This document shows, piece by piece, positions 1 to 6,528 of a DNA stretch of 7,827 nucleotides. Numbering within the stretch: the first letter of the stretch is position 1; every line of letters starts with the position of its first letter. Position numbers and translations under genes: made by a program. Source of the DNA: an uncultured Rhodospirillaceae bacterium (GTDB lineage Bacteria > Pseudomonadota > Alphaproteobacteria > RF32 > CAG-239); NCBI GenBank assembly GCA_900313185.1, contig OMQI01000032.1, positions 1 to 7,827 of the forward strand. The letters run 5' to 3'. The notes under the pieces were generated by a model. That model made no database searches. It worked only from the letters and a program-made list of their open reading frames with translations, and had not been told where the DNA came from.

Positions 1-551
1 ACATAGAATATTGCGCACATTGTACAGAAAAAGGCAATTAATTTAACCCAATTGATATCGTATCCGGCATAGATGTTGAATGTTTTATCGATAACCATAT
101 AAGGATTATCCTGATCGGAAACAATCGTTATACTGCCGTCACTTTTGACTTCCTCGCCATCCGTATTTTTATACTGATTTTCGGAGAAATTATCCAATTT
201 CACGCTTCCCTTTCCGTTTATTCTGAATTTAGAGAGATTAATTACACCCGGATAGCTACCTAAATACAATCTGATTTTAGCCAAATGCGAAATCGGCAAA
301 ATTATTTTGACATCATTTTTACCTATTTTAACTTTCTTGGCGACAAATTTGTCAGAGCTAAATTTGTCTTTAGCTTCTTCAGTGTAATAAAGCGTATAGG
401 TGGCTTCACGTGTATTTACCGAATGAAAAGTAACATTTATATTTTTAGCATACCAAGACTTATAACCGGCACCCACCATTACCAACGAAATAATCGCCGC
501 AACTACCAACGAGATAACATTTCTATACTTCATTCTAAAACTTTGTTTCAT
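1..551 (-). CDS. N-terminal part of a membrane protein related to the adjacent SGNH/AlgX-like acyltransferase (cut by window edge)
   Basis: The frame is open from an ATG at 551 to the window edge, giving 183 complete codons without a stop; the 3' end is missing. Residues 1-10 are basic, residues 11-30 form a hydrophobic membrane segment, residues 35-165 form a polar, beta-rich domain, and a second hydrophobic segment begins near residue 169. This matches residues 1-185 of the gene at 601-2292 block by block: for example YKSWYAKNINVTF against YQSWLSRDIVVSF, and LPISHLAKIRLYLGSYP against LPITKVAKFRFDFGHYP. By that homology the missing part probably carries a third membrane segment and an SGNH domain, but this is inference. 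It would be the sixth visible gene of the minus-strand block, 49 bases after its neighbour. ATG 551 is preferred over ATG 533 because a GGAG site lies 9 bases upstream. The domain between the two segments should face the periplasm by the positive-inside rule. Confidence 0.8.
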   Translation of the reverse strand, partial: MKQSFRMKYRNVISLVVAAIISLVMVGAGYKSWYAKNINVTFHSVNTREATYTLYYTEEAKDKFSSDKFVAKKVKIGKNDVKIILPISHLAKIRLYLGSYPGVINLSKFRINGKGSVKLDNFSENQYKNTDGEEVKSDGSITIVSDQDNPYMVIDKTFNIYAGYDINWVKLIAFFCTMCAIFY

Positions 552-560
552 CTGCCAAAT

Positions 561-564
561 CTCC
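561..564 (-). promoter_or_regulatory. Shine-Dalgarno site GGAG for the CDS starting at 551
   Basis: GGAG on the minus strand, 9 bases before ATG 551. It selects this start over the in-frame ATG at 533, which would leave a spacing of 27 bases. It also supports the edge-truncated frame as a real gene. Confidence 0.7.
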
Positions 565-583
565 ACATATTACTTATATAATG

Positions 584-601
584 GTAACAAACTATTGTTA
601 C
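584..601 (-). other. Short perfect hairpin between two SGNH-type genes
   Basis: GTAACAA and TTGTTAC form a perfect 7-bp inverted repeat around a 4-base loop (TAGT on the minus strand). It starts on the first base of the stop codon of the 601-2292 gene. No T-run follows on the minus strand (the next bases are CATTATATAAG), and the stem is A/T-rich, so it is not a convincing intrinsic terminator. It could be a weak attenuator or an mRNA-processing or stability element between the genes, or chance in AT-rich DNA. Confidence 0.35.
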
Positions 602-2292
602 TAATTGGTAAATTTTTGTTCAAATATCCTCGGAGTATATCTTTCTACATTTTCCAAAATCAATATATCGTAATTTTTTTCAATATCCGCCAAATCTCTT
701 TTATCCGGATTATTTTTCCACTCCATTCTGATATTCTTAAAACTGTCGGATAAATATGGTATTATAGTATTGAAAAACGAATCCCGCAAAATATACGCAC
801 TGTATTTATTGTCCGCATTTTGACATTTTACTTCACCCAACTTTTTAACATGATATTTGTCTTTATATGTACACTTAGCTTTTTGCGAATATTGCGGAAT
901 ATCATACATAACTTTTTCTTTATTACGTCTGTTTAACATCTTAAGCAAATCAGAGCCGTGGTGTTCGACTATTCTTTTTTGCCAAGATGCAACTTCTACA
1001 GGGGAAATTTCAAAATCTTTATTAATTTCATTCATCAGCTCTATATACCCATAGTACCCGCCCAAAGGAGACCAATGAGTATCATCCTTAAAATACACAT
1101 ACCCGTCTTTTTTATGCTTTAACAATTCTTTGCGAGGATAAACAACCTTAATATCGGAATTTTTACGAATATAATTTACAAACTGTTCGGCAAGTCCGAA
1201 TTCATCTGAACGAACTTTATTGGTTAAACGATAATTCTCACCATAAATACGATGCTTATCCGGAGCTATAAAATAATAGAATTTTTTGTTATGCTTTTTG
1301 CACCAATCATCTATATGTTGCAAATATGCCAATCCGTTCCTTAACTCGGTTTCCGTTAATTCTGTCTTGTTGGCAAAATTTTCCAATCCGTTATTCGGTT
1401 TTAAAAACAACCAACCGTTTTTGCCTATCAGAATTCTGTCATCACCGGCCTTCGGTTCTAAAAACATTTTTACATTGCGATATAGACCGATAAACTCGTT
1501 TCTTCCCATAAAATGATCGTTATACCACCTATCAAATAAAGCACCATATTTAGTATTAACCTTATGATTATGATGTAATAAATGCGGTTTGGGAGCTAAA
1601 GTGCGGTTTTCCTGTTCAGATGCCGTTGATTTAGAAATATTAAGCATTGGCAAGAAAAGCATTGCAAAAAACACCGCCAAAAACACCATATCAATGTGAG
1701 AAAAATTGCTTTTTAACTTATATTCGCTTAAATATTGGAGTAATTTATAAAACAATAAAAACGGAAAAACAGTCAAAATAACCAACAGACACCAATCTAT
1801 TTTAGTCCCGGCTTTTAAATTAAGCATTTTTTTATACGTTATAAACGGATCATCGGTATCTGCCTCAATAATCAGAGTTTCGCCTTTAATTTTGTGTTTT
1901 TTGATATGATTGAAGCTAAAATCCCTAAAATTCGGACGAACCGACGAATCACCTCTGATTTTTAAATCCGATACCGTAACTTTTTGCGGATAATGCCCAA
2001 AATCAAAACGAAACTTAGCTACTTTGGTTATCGGCAATACCATTTCAACTTTTTGCTTACCCGACTTTACATTTTTTCTCACCGACTGATTGGCATTAAA
2101 AGATTGTTTTTTATCTGCAGTATAGAATATTTGGTATTCGATATTTTTAACGCTGTTTGCCGTAAACGAAACAACAATATCTCGACTCAACCACGATTGG
2201 TATGAAAAACACAAAACAACAATTGTCAATATCGCTGACAACAAGCAACGAATATATGGTTTATGGGAAACTTTCAGCAATTGCTTTATCAT
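601..2292 (-). CDS. Membrane-anchored SGNH/AlgX-AlgJ-like polysaccharide O-acyltransferase
   Basis: Complete protein of 563 residues. Membrane segments are predicted at about 16-31, 168-186 and 200-217. The lysine-rich loop at 187-199 should be cytoplasmic, which places a beta-rich domain (35-165) and the C-terminal catalytic domain (about 245-556) outside the inner membrane. The catalytic part has AlgJ/AlgX hallmarks: FDRWYNDHFMGR (253-264), IGKNGWLF (289-296), FYYFIAPDK (338-346), the DTHW motif with Asp404 and His406, RDSF with the likely nucleophile Ser505, and a closing ENVERY (547-552). In AlgX the equivalent Asp-His-Ser triad transfers acetyl groups to alginate; the substrate here is unknown. 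AlgJ and AlgX are about 390-475 residues long, so the extra length is the N-terminal domain and its two membrane segments. The ATG lies 3 bases after the upstream stop, with AGGA 7 bases before it inside that gene, so translation is probably coupled. DHHW-family naming is an alternative. Confidence 0.88.
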   Translation of the reverse strand: MIKQLLKVSHKPYIRCLLSAILTIVVLCFSYQSWLSRDIVVSFTANSVKNIEYQIFYTADKKQSFNANQSVRKNVKSGKQKVEMVLPITKVAKFRFDFGHYPQKVTVSDLKIRGDSSVRPNFRDFSFNHIKKHKIKGETLIIEADTDDPFITYKKMLNLKAGTKIDWCLLVILTVFPFLLFYKLLQYLSEYKLKSNFSHIDMVFLAVFFAMLFLPMLNISKSTASEQENRTLAPKPHLLHHNHKVNTKYGALFDRWYNDHFMGRNEFIGLYRNVKMFLEPKAGDDRILIGKNGWLFLKPNNGLENFANKTELTETELRNGLAYLQHIDDWCKKHNKKFYYFIAPDKHRIYGENYRLTNKVRSDEFGLAEQFVNYIRKNSDIKVVYPRKELLKHKKDGYVYFKDDTHWSPLGGYYGYIELMNEINKDFEISPVEVASWQKRIVEHHGSDLLKMLNRRNKEKVMYDIPQYSQKAKCTYKDKYHVKKLGEVKCQNADNKYSAYILRDSFFNTIIPYLSDSFKNIRMEWKNNPDKRDLADIEKNYDILILENVERYTPRIFEQKFTN

Positions 2293-2295
2293 ATT

Positions 2296-3609
2296 TTATT
2301 CCTGCTCATTATTTGTAACAACATCTTCCGAAACACTCTCGACAACCATCTGCTCCTGATTATCTTGTAATGCCGCCACTTTGAATATTGCCCGTCCTTC
2401 CTTTTTACCGTGTTTAACGTAGTGATAAAGCGGATTCATATTTTCTTTTTTAACATTTGCATAGTGAGCCAAATAAGCTTCTGTGTCAAAATCCGGACTC
2501 GGGTTATAACCTTTTTTCCAACCATATTTCATATAGTGTTGAACCGCATTTTTTTCCCATTCATGAAGCACATCATCTCTGAAATTAGGATACTGCTGTT
2601 CGTACCAAGCCGGATCAATAAACTCCTGCTCTTCCAGATAAAGTTCCTGCTCTTTTTGCGTATATCCCTTACTGTAATTGGCAACAGACAATAAACCTCT
2701 GCCGGAAAAATAAAGTCCGAACAAATATCCGTTTAATTCACGTGCCTGCTGCATAGCCTCGGTATTGCGATGTTCCAAAGGGTATTTTTCCTTGTATTCC
2801 GCAGACATATACGGCAAATTATAATATCTGATAAAATACTTATATTCTGCAGAATCCCCGAATTGACGATATAAAACCATACTTTTATCCAATTCACCGT
2901 CATAAATAATGTCTTTATCAATAAAATGGAACCCCTGATTATTGACAATAACATTGTCCATATGAGCATCTAACAGCTCCCCGCTGACCTTGGTATAATC
3001 GGAACCGGCATACTTAGTGAATAAATGGTTATACACATTATGATATATCAACATTCTTTCTTCATAACTTTTGCCGTACATATAATCTCTGACTGAAATA
3101 CCATCGATAATTGCTCGCTTAGGTTGATCGGCATAAACCAATCCGTTATCATCATTTTGGTAATTTTCACGCCCCAGATAACTGCTTTCCATAAAAATCT
3201 GCCCTTTCCAATCGGTTGAAACAACCGATTTGTTGACCAGACCGTTTCTGGCAATGTACTTAAGCACCAAAATATTATTATCGGCAAATATATCTTTATG
3301 TTTTTCATACAACACACAATCACGAGGTAAAATCCCCAAATTCCAATCACCACGACGATTAAGATAATCAAAAACATATCCTTTGATAAAGTCATAATGT
3401 TCGAACACGGCATCACGTTTCAAAAGAAACAACAATCCCATAGAGCGCATATAAAATATATCATCAGTCTTTTGCAGCATACGCAATATCTCCGTAAAAC
3501 TGCTTTTGAGCAAATCATTGTTTTTTGCGCTTTGCAACTCTTTTACTTTTTTCAGCAAATCCGCCGCTCTTCTTTTCAAAGCTTTTATTTCGTTTTCCGT
3601 ATTTGCCAT
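2296..3609 (-). CDS. Kinase-like protein with C-terminal glycosyltransferase-associated repeat pair
   Basis: Complete protein of 437 residues with no signal peptide or membrane segment, so probably cytoplasmic. Residues 3-28 are charged and heptad-like (possible coiled coil). A kinase-like C-lobe is suggested by LRDYM-type hinge text (ISVRDYMYGK, 171-180), a catalytic loop DAHMDN (Asp214, His216, Asn219), equivalent to the D-x-H-x-x-N of aminoglycoside and sugar kinases, and a metal-binding IDKD (Asp231). The N-lobe lysine and glycine loop cannot be identified with confidence. Residues 329-410 are one repeat pair (WYEQQYP...HYMKYGWKKGYNPSPDFDTEAYL...NPLYHYVKHGKKEGR), the same module found three times in the glycosyltransferase at 4147-6528. 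The protein may phosphorylate a sugar or lipid-linked intermediate, with the repeat as docking module; this is inference. The start overlaps the upstream stop (TAATG), with GAGGA 9 bases before the ATG. A catalytically inactive pseudokinase is possible. Confidence 0.8.
   Translation of the reverse strand: MANTENEIKALKRRAADLLKKVKELQSAKNNDLLKSSFTEILRMLQKTDDIFYMRSMGLLFLLKRDAVFEHYDFIKGYVFDYLNRRGDWNLGILPRDCVLYEKHKDIFADNNILVLKYIARNGLVNKSVVSTDWKGQIFMESSYLGRENYQNDDNGLVYADQPKRAIIDGISVRDYMYGKSYEERMLIYHNVYNHLFTKYAGSDYTKVSGELLDAHMDNVIVNNQGFHFIDKDIIYDGELDKSMVLYRQFGDSAEYKYFIRYYNLPYMSAEYKEKYPLEHRNTEAMQQARELNGYLFGLYFSGRGLLSVANYSKGYTQKEQELYLEEQEFIDPAWYEQQYPNFRDDVLHEWEKNAVQHYMKYGWKKGYNPSPDFDTEAYLAHYANVKKENMNPLYHYVKHGKKEGRAIFKVAALQDNQEQMVVESVSEDVVTNNEQE
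2380..2625 (-). repeat. Coding repeat pair (A+B) at the end of the kinase-like protein
   Basis: Residues 329-410 of the 2296-3609 gene. Unit A has the pattern D..WY...P...HY..yGWkkGyNPs..F and unit B FDTEaYL...nvkk...NPLyHYv..GkkeGR. The stretch KYGWKKGYNPS is identical to a unit in the gene at 4147-6528, and the underlying DNA (about 2500-2535 against 6085-6135) is also clearly similar. Confidence 0.8.
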
Positions 3610-4160
3610 TATTTTGCGTCCTCTGTTTTTTGAATATTTTCGATAAATTCCAATGCTTTATTTATATCATCATAAGGTATTTGTTTAATTTTTTCATCAG
3701 ACAAATTCCACCATTTACTTTTCAATAAACGTTCAATAATATCCGGCGTGAAACGATAACGAAGAACATGAGCCGGTGTTCCCACTACGATTGCATACGC
3801 CGGAACATCTTTGGTAATAACCGATTTTGCTCCCAGAATTGCCCCGTCACCTATGTTGACCCCGTTTTTAATCCACACATCATCGCCAATCCATACGTCA
3901 TTACCGATATGAATCGGCTTTAATATTTCCCATTCATTATGCGAAGGTGTGGCTGAGGTTTTATACTCAAGCCTGTCTAAATACAAATACGGAGAAGAAC
4001 TTAAATAGTTTTGCGGATGCGTACCATGTCCGATACGAACCTTTTTTCCTATAGAAACAAAAGAGCCTATTACAGTTTCTTGAGGATTGGCAATATATAA
4101 ATCCGGAGAAGAATAAGAACATTTGCCGATATTCGGTATTTCCGGCTTAAACAGCGACAT
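3609..4160 (-). CDS. CatB/XAT-type hexapeptide-repeat O-acetyltransferase
   Basis: Complete protein of 183 residues, close to the usual length of small left-handed beta-helix acetyltransferases of the xenobiotic/CatB-like (XAT) subfamily. Hexapeptide turns are visible at about 23-44 (VIGSFVSIGKKVRIG) and 83-117 (IHIGNDVWIGDDVWIKNGV, then IGDGAILGAKSVITKDV). The loop between them, GHGTHPQNYLSSSPYLY, carries the likely catalytic His48. The segment PAYAIVVGTPAHVLRYRF (120-137) and the C-terminal helix with KSKWWNL (148-153) are typical of the family. Such enzymes use acetyl-CoA in the cytoplasm and usually act as trimers. In a glycan locus the acceptor is most likely a nucleotide sugar or lipid-linked sugar rather than an antibiotic; this is inference from context. 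The ATG lies inside the end of the upstream gene (14-base overlap), with AAGGAG 9 bases before it. Its stop overlaps the next ATG by one base. Confidence 0.92.
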   Translation of the reverse strand: MSLFKPEIPNIGKCSYSSPDLYIANPQETVIGSFVSIGKKVRIGHGTHPQNYLSSSPYLYLDRLEYKTSATPSHNEWEILKPIHIGNDVWIGDDVWIKNGVNIGDGAILGAKSVITKDVPAYAIVVGTPAHVLRYRFTPDIIERLLKSKWWNLSDEKIKQIPYDDINKALEFIENIQKTEDAK

Positions 4161-6528
4161 CTAACTTTTCTCCTTTCTTACTCTTGCGAATTCTGGTTGT
4201 TTTGGCTCTTTTAGGAGCATCTATAGTCTTAATATCTTTTATTTCGTTAATTACCAAATCAATGGAAAAAACATCATTCCAAGTGCTGGAGCTTTCACGA
4301 TACATATCTCCCAAATCTCGGGCAATATTCGGATGCTGCTTAACATATTCCAACTCTTGCAAACTGTTGTCGGTATTTAAAGTAGTCGCAAATTGATAAT
4401 CCAACAAATACAGCTTATCATCTGCAAAAAACAAATTTGCCGGTCTGATATCGCGATGAATCAGTTTACTGAATTTCAATTTGTTTTTCATATCCGTCAA
4501 AGATTTGATTATTATTTGTTTTTCTTTTTCATAAATTCCCAAATTACGCAGTTCTTCCAAATTATATCCTTGTAAATAAGGAGTAACCACAAACGGCGCT
4601 TCCTCGTCAAAAGCCAGAACATCCGGCACATAAGCTCCCAATTCTTTATGGAACATCTTTTGCATTTTAGCTTCATTGGCGGCAATTTCCGGATTTCCGC
4701 CCCATTTTATAAACACCGGCTTGCCTTTATAAATTCCCTGATAAAATGTGCAATGTAAACCGGAAACAATATCCATATTGAGCGAAATCGGCTCTGTAAT
4801 GCCTATTTCCGCCAATTTTTGCGCAATTATTGTATCTTGAGCCTCTAATTTCTCCAAATGCTTCTGCACAGCACTATCATGATTGTCGTATTTTACCGGC
4901 AAAGGATAGATTTTATATCCCATATTTAAGCCGGTAATTACCATAATTCTTTCCATAGCATGAGCCAAAGTAAAGATATTACGCTTGCTGTAGTCAAAGC
5001 TGTCTAAATTTAGCTTTAAACGTTTAACCTGTTGCAAAACCTTACTTTTGGCTCCAAAACAACTACCACCTATGAACTGGTAATCATCCGGAACTTCTAT
5101 ATTAAGACGCTTGGCGTATTCTTTAACCACTCGTTGACGTGCTAAAGTATCATTAAACACCAAATTATCAGCACCGATGATCCCGTATTCGTCATTATTT
5201 AACAAAATATCAATACCACGATGAACATTAAACACGCCCAAACAACCGCTGAAAAGCTGTCTGAACCATGCCGTTCCGACAAACATACGCTTATAGGTTA
5301 TACGCCCTTTACCGTAAGCTGCTCCTTTAGAATGGAAATGATACACAATATCATACTTATTCAAGTCCGTATTCTGCAAAACTTCCATAAACGGCCCAAT
5401 ATCAAACCCCTTATCCAAGCACTCGATAAAGCGTGTATCCGGTTTATAGGCTTTTATACCATTGCATACCTCTGACTGCATAAAGAAGTTATTACCGGTA
5501 ACCGTCAAATCATAATCATAGCAACTTAAATTTTGCAAATATTCTTTGATTTCCGGCCACGCATTGGCATAAAACATATGTAAGTGCACCAAAATCTTGG
5601 CATTTTTATTCTTTATAATTTTCGCACTGTATTTATCACGCCCGAGCATTCGAAGGAGATTATACCACCAACCGTATGGATGATATAAGTTAGCCTTTAC
5701 AATCACTCTGCCCTCGGCACGTCCGCTACGTTCATAATGCAAAAGCGGGTTAATCTGAGCGATTTCAACATCAGGATTGTTGACAAAGTAGTCTTCTCCG
5801 CTGAAATTTTTGCTCGGATTACGATTTTCTTTCCAACCGTAGCGCAAATAATGTTCCACCGGATCAATAGTCTTAAAATCCAAATCAGGATTATGCTTTA
5901 TATACCAACGACGATCAAAATATTCCGATTTGGCAATAAACAAATATGATGGCGAATAATACTTTTTTGAAACTTTTAATTTAGGCAACCTGCGTTCGGC
6001 AAAACCTTTACGCATAAAATGCAACAACGGATTAACTCCGGCCTTTGCCACATCAGGATACATTTTAAGATAAAATTCGGTATCAAAATTGCGGCTCGGA
6101 TTATAGCCTTTTTTCCACCCGTATTTCAAATAATGACGATACGGAGAATCGGTTTCCTTGGTATAATCAGGATATTGTTCGGCATACCAAGAAGCATCAA
6201 AATAAGAATCTTTCGGACTTAACGATATTTTATATTTGGTGGCAACCTTTTTTTCCACCACCAAAAAATACACGAGCGGATTTATATCCAGTGAAACCAA
6301 CTCGGGATATGTACGCAAATACGCATTTGTATCAAAATCCGGACAAGGATTGCGTCCTTCTTTCCAACCGATTGTAAAATAGTGCTTGGCGGCATCAATC
6401 CCCGCTCTTTCAACGTCGGGATTTTGCCGATAATACCACTTTGCATCAAAATAAGCTGAATCGGCAATCAATTTAATTTGCCGTTTTTTATCGTGTTCCC
6501 GTTTACTGAACCAAGCAAAAAGTTTCAT
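4147..6528 (-). CDS. Fusion of six short repeats, RgpF-like glycosyltransferase and kinase-like domain
   Basis: Complete protein of 793 residues without a signal peptide. Residues 26-274 hold three A+B repeat pairs. Residues 311-545 resemble the rhamnan synthesis F (RgpF) glycosyltransferase family: KILVHLHMFY (311-320), DLTVTGN (340-346), KGFDIGPFMEVL (373-384), YDIVYHFHSKG (392-402), FIGGSCFGAKS (485-495) and LAHAMERIM (521-529). Residues 588-765 form a kinase-like domain with a full catalytic set: Lys608 in VFIKWGG, Glu619, catalytic Asp693 in HRDIRPAN, Asn698, and metal-binding Asp710 in LLDYQF. A very basic tail (772-788) ends the protein. The likely role is to extend a surface glycan and phosphorylate the product or a precursor. 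RgpF enzymes are tied to rhamnose polymers, but the sugar here is unknown. The start has only a weak AGG 9 bases upstream. It heads a tightly packed gene run. Confidence 0.88.
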   Translation of the reverse strand: MKLFAWFSKREHDKKRQIKLIADSAYFDAKWYYRQNPDVERAGIDAAKHYFTIGWKEGRNPCPDFDTNAYLRTYPELVSLDINPLVYFLVVEKKVATKYKISLSPKDSYFDASWYAEQYPDYTKETDSPYRHYLKYGWKKGYNPSRNFDTEFYLKMYPDVAKAGVNPLLHFMRKGFAERRLPKLKVSKKYYSPSYLFIAKSEYFDRRWYIKHNPDLDFKTIDPVEHYLRYGWKENRNPSKNFSGEDYFVNNPDVEIAQINPLLHYERSGRAEGRVIVKANLYHPYGWWYNLLRMLGRDKYSAKIIKNKNAKILVHLHMFYANAWPEIKEYLQNLSCYDYDLTVTGNNFFMQSEVCNGIKAYKPDTRFIECLDKGFDIGPFMEVLQNTDLNKYDIVYHFHSKGAAYGKGRITYKRMFVGTAWFRQLFSGCLGVFNVHRGIDILLNNDEYGIIGADNLVFNDTLARQRVVKEYAKRLNIEVPDDYQFIGGSCFGAKSKVLQQVKRLKLNLDSFDYSKRNIFTLAHAMERIMVITGLNMGYKIYPLPVKYDNHDSAVQKHLEKLEAQDTIIAQKLAEIGITEPISLNMDIVSGLHCTFYQGIYKGKPVFIKWGGNPEIAANEAKMQKMFHKELGAYVPDVLAFDEEAPFVVTPYLQGYNLEELRNLGIYEKEKQIIIKSLTDMKNKLKFSKLIHRDIRPANLFFADDKLYLLDYQFATTLNTDNSLQELEYVKQHPNIARDLGDMYRESSSTWNDVFSIDLVINEIKDIKTIDAPKRAKTTRIRKSKKGEKLDVAV
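4234..4767 (-). other. Kinase-like domain at the C-terminus of the glycosyltransferase fusion
   Basis: Residues 588-765 of the 4147-6528 gene. Beta strands 1-2 are followed by VFIKWGG (Lys608), a helix-C glutamate (Glu619), a hinge FVVTPYLQGYNLEEL, catalytic loop HRDIRPANLFF (Asp693, Asn698) and LLDYQF (Asp710) in place of DFG. The set resembles LPS-core and small-molecule kinases of the protein-kinase fold as much as Ser/Thr kinases. All residues needed for activity appear present. Confidence 0.75.
4894..5598 (-). other. RgpF-like (rhamnan synthesis F) glycosyltransferase domain
   Basis: Residues 311-545 of the 4147-6528 gene. The order of blocks (VHLHMFY, DLTVTG, KGFDIGPF, YHFHSKG, GADN, FIGGSCFGAKS, LAHAMERIM) follows the RgpF family, in which the usual forms are N-GRDIGPF and a G-S-M-F block. 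The family is known from rhamnose-glucose polysaccharide synthesis in streptococci and occurs in Gram-negative O-antigen and capsule loci. Confidence 0.8.
5707..6453 (-). repeat. Six-unit coding repeat (three A+B pairs) at the N-terminus of the glycosyltransferase
   Basis: Residues 26-274 of the 4147-6528 gene. Type A units at 26-64, 109-148 and 203-242 read YFD..WY...nPD...HY...GWKegrNPs..F. Type B units at 64-94, 148-184 and 242-274 read Fd...Yl..yPdv...iNPLlHy...g.aegR. Each unit is about 32-40 residues, and linkers of about 14-19 residues separate the pairs. The units are degenerate, with B1 (VYFLVVEKK) the most worn. Such units occur beside glycosyltransferase domains in many bacteria; their role is not known to me. 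Confidence 0.85.

Noticed and set aside
285..581. Plus-strand open frame of 98 codons
   Set aside because: It lies opposite the edge-truncated SGNH-type gene at 1-551, which has a good ribosome site and clear homology to its neighbour. The plus-strand translation shows no family features.
1664..1679. 16-base identity (gcaaaaaacaccgcca) with 7738-7753, considered as a recombination or attachment site
   Set aside because: It encodes the same AVFFA stretch of the membrane segment in two homologous genes, so shared coding ancestry explains it.
3048..3416. Second minus-strand frame of 122 codons inside the kinase-like gene
   Set aside because: Fully contained out of frame in the 2296-3609 gene, which has recognisable motifs; the alternative translation is low-complexity hydrophobic text without support. 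The same applies to 2733-2969 and 6282-6467.
3397..3728. Plus-strand frames over the junction of the acetyltransferase and kinase-like genes
   Set aside because: Phe-rich translations typical of the opposite strand of Lys/Glu-rich genes, with no ribosome sites or motifs.
5707..6453. Spaced similar DNA segments that could suggest a CRISPR or other repeat array
   Set aside because: The spacing and divergence follow the protein repeat in frame, the units are long and degenerate, and no identical short repeats with unique spacers are seen.
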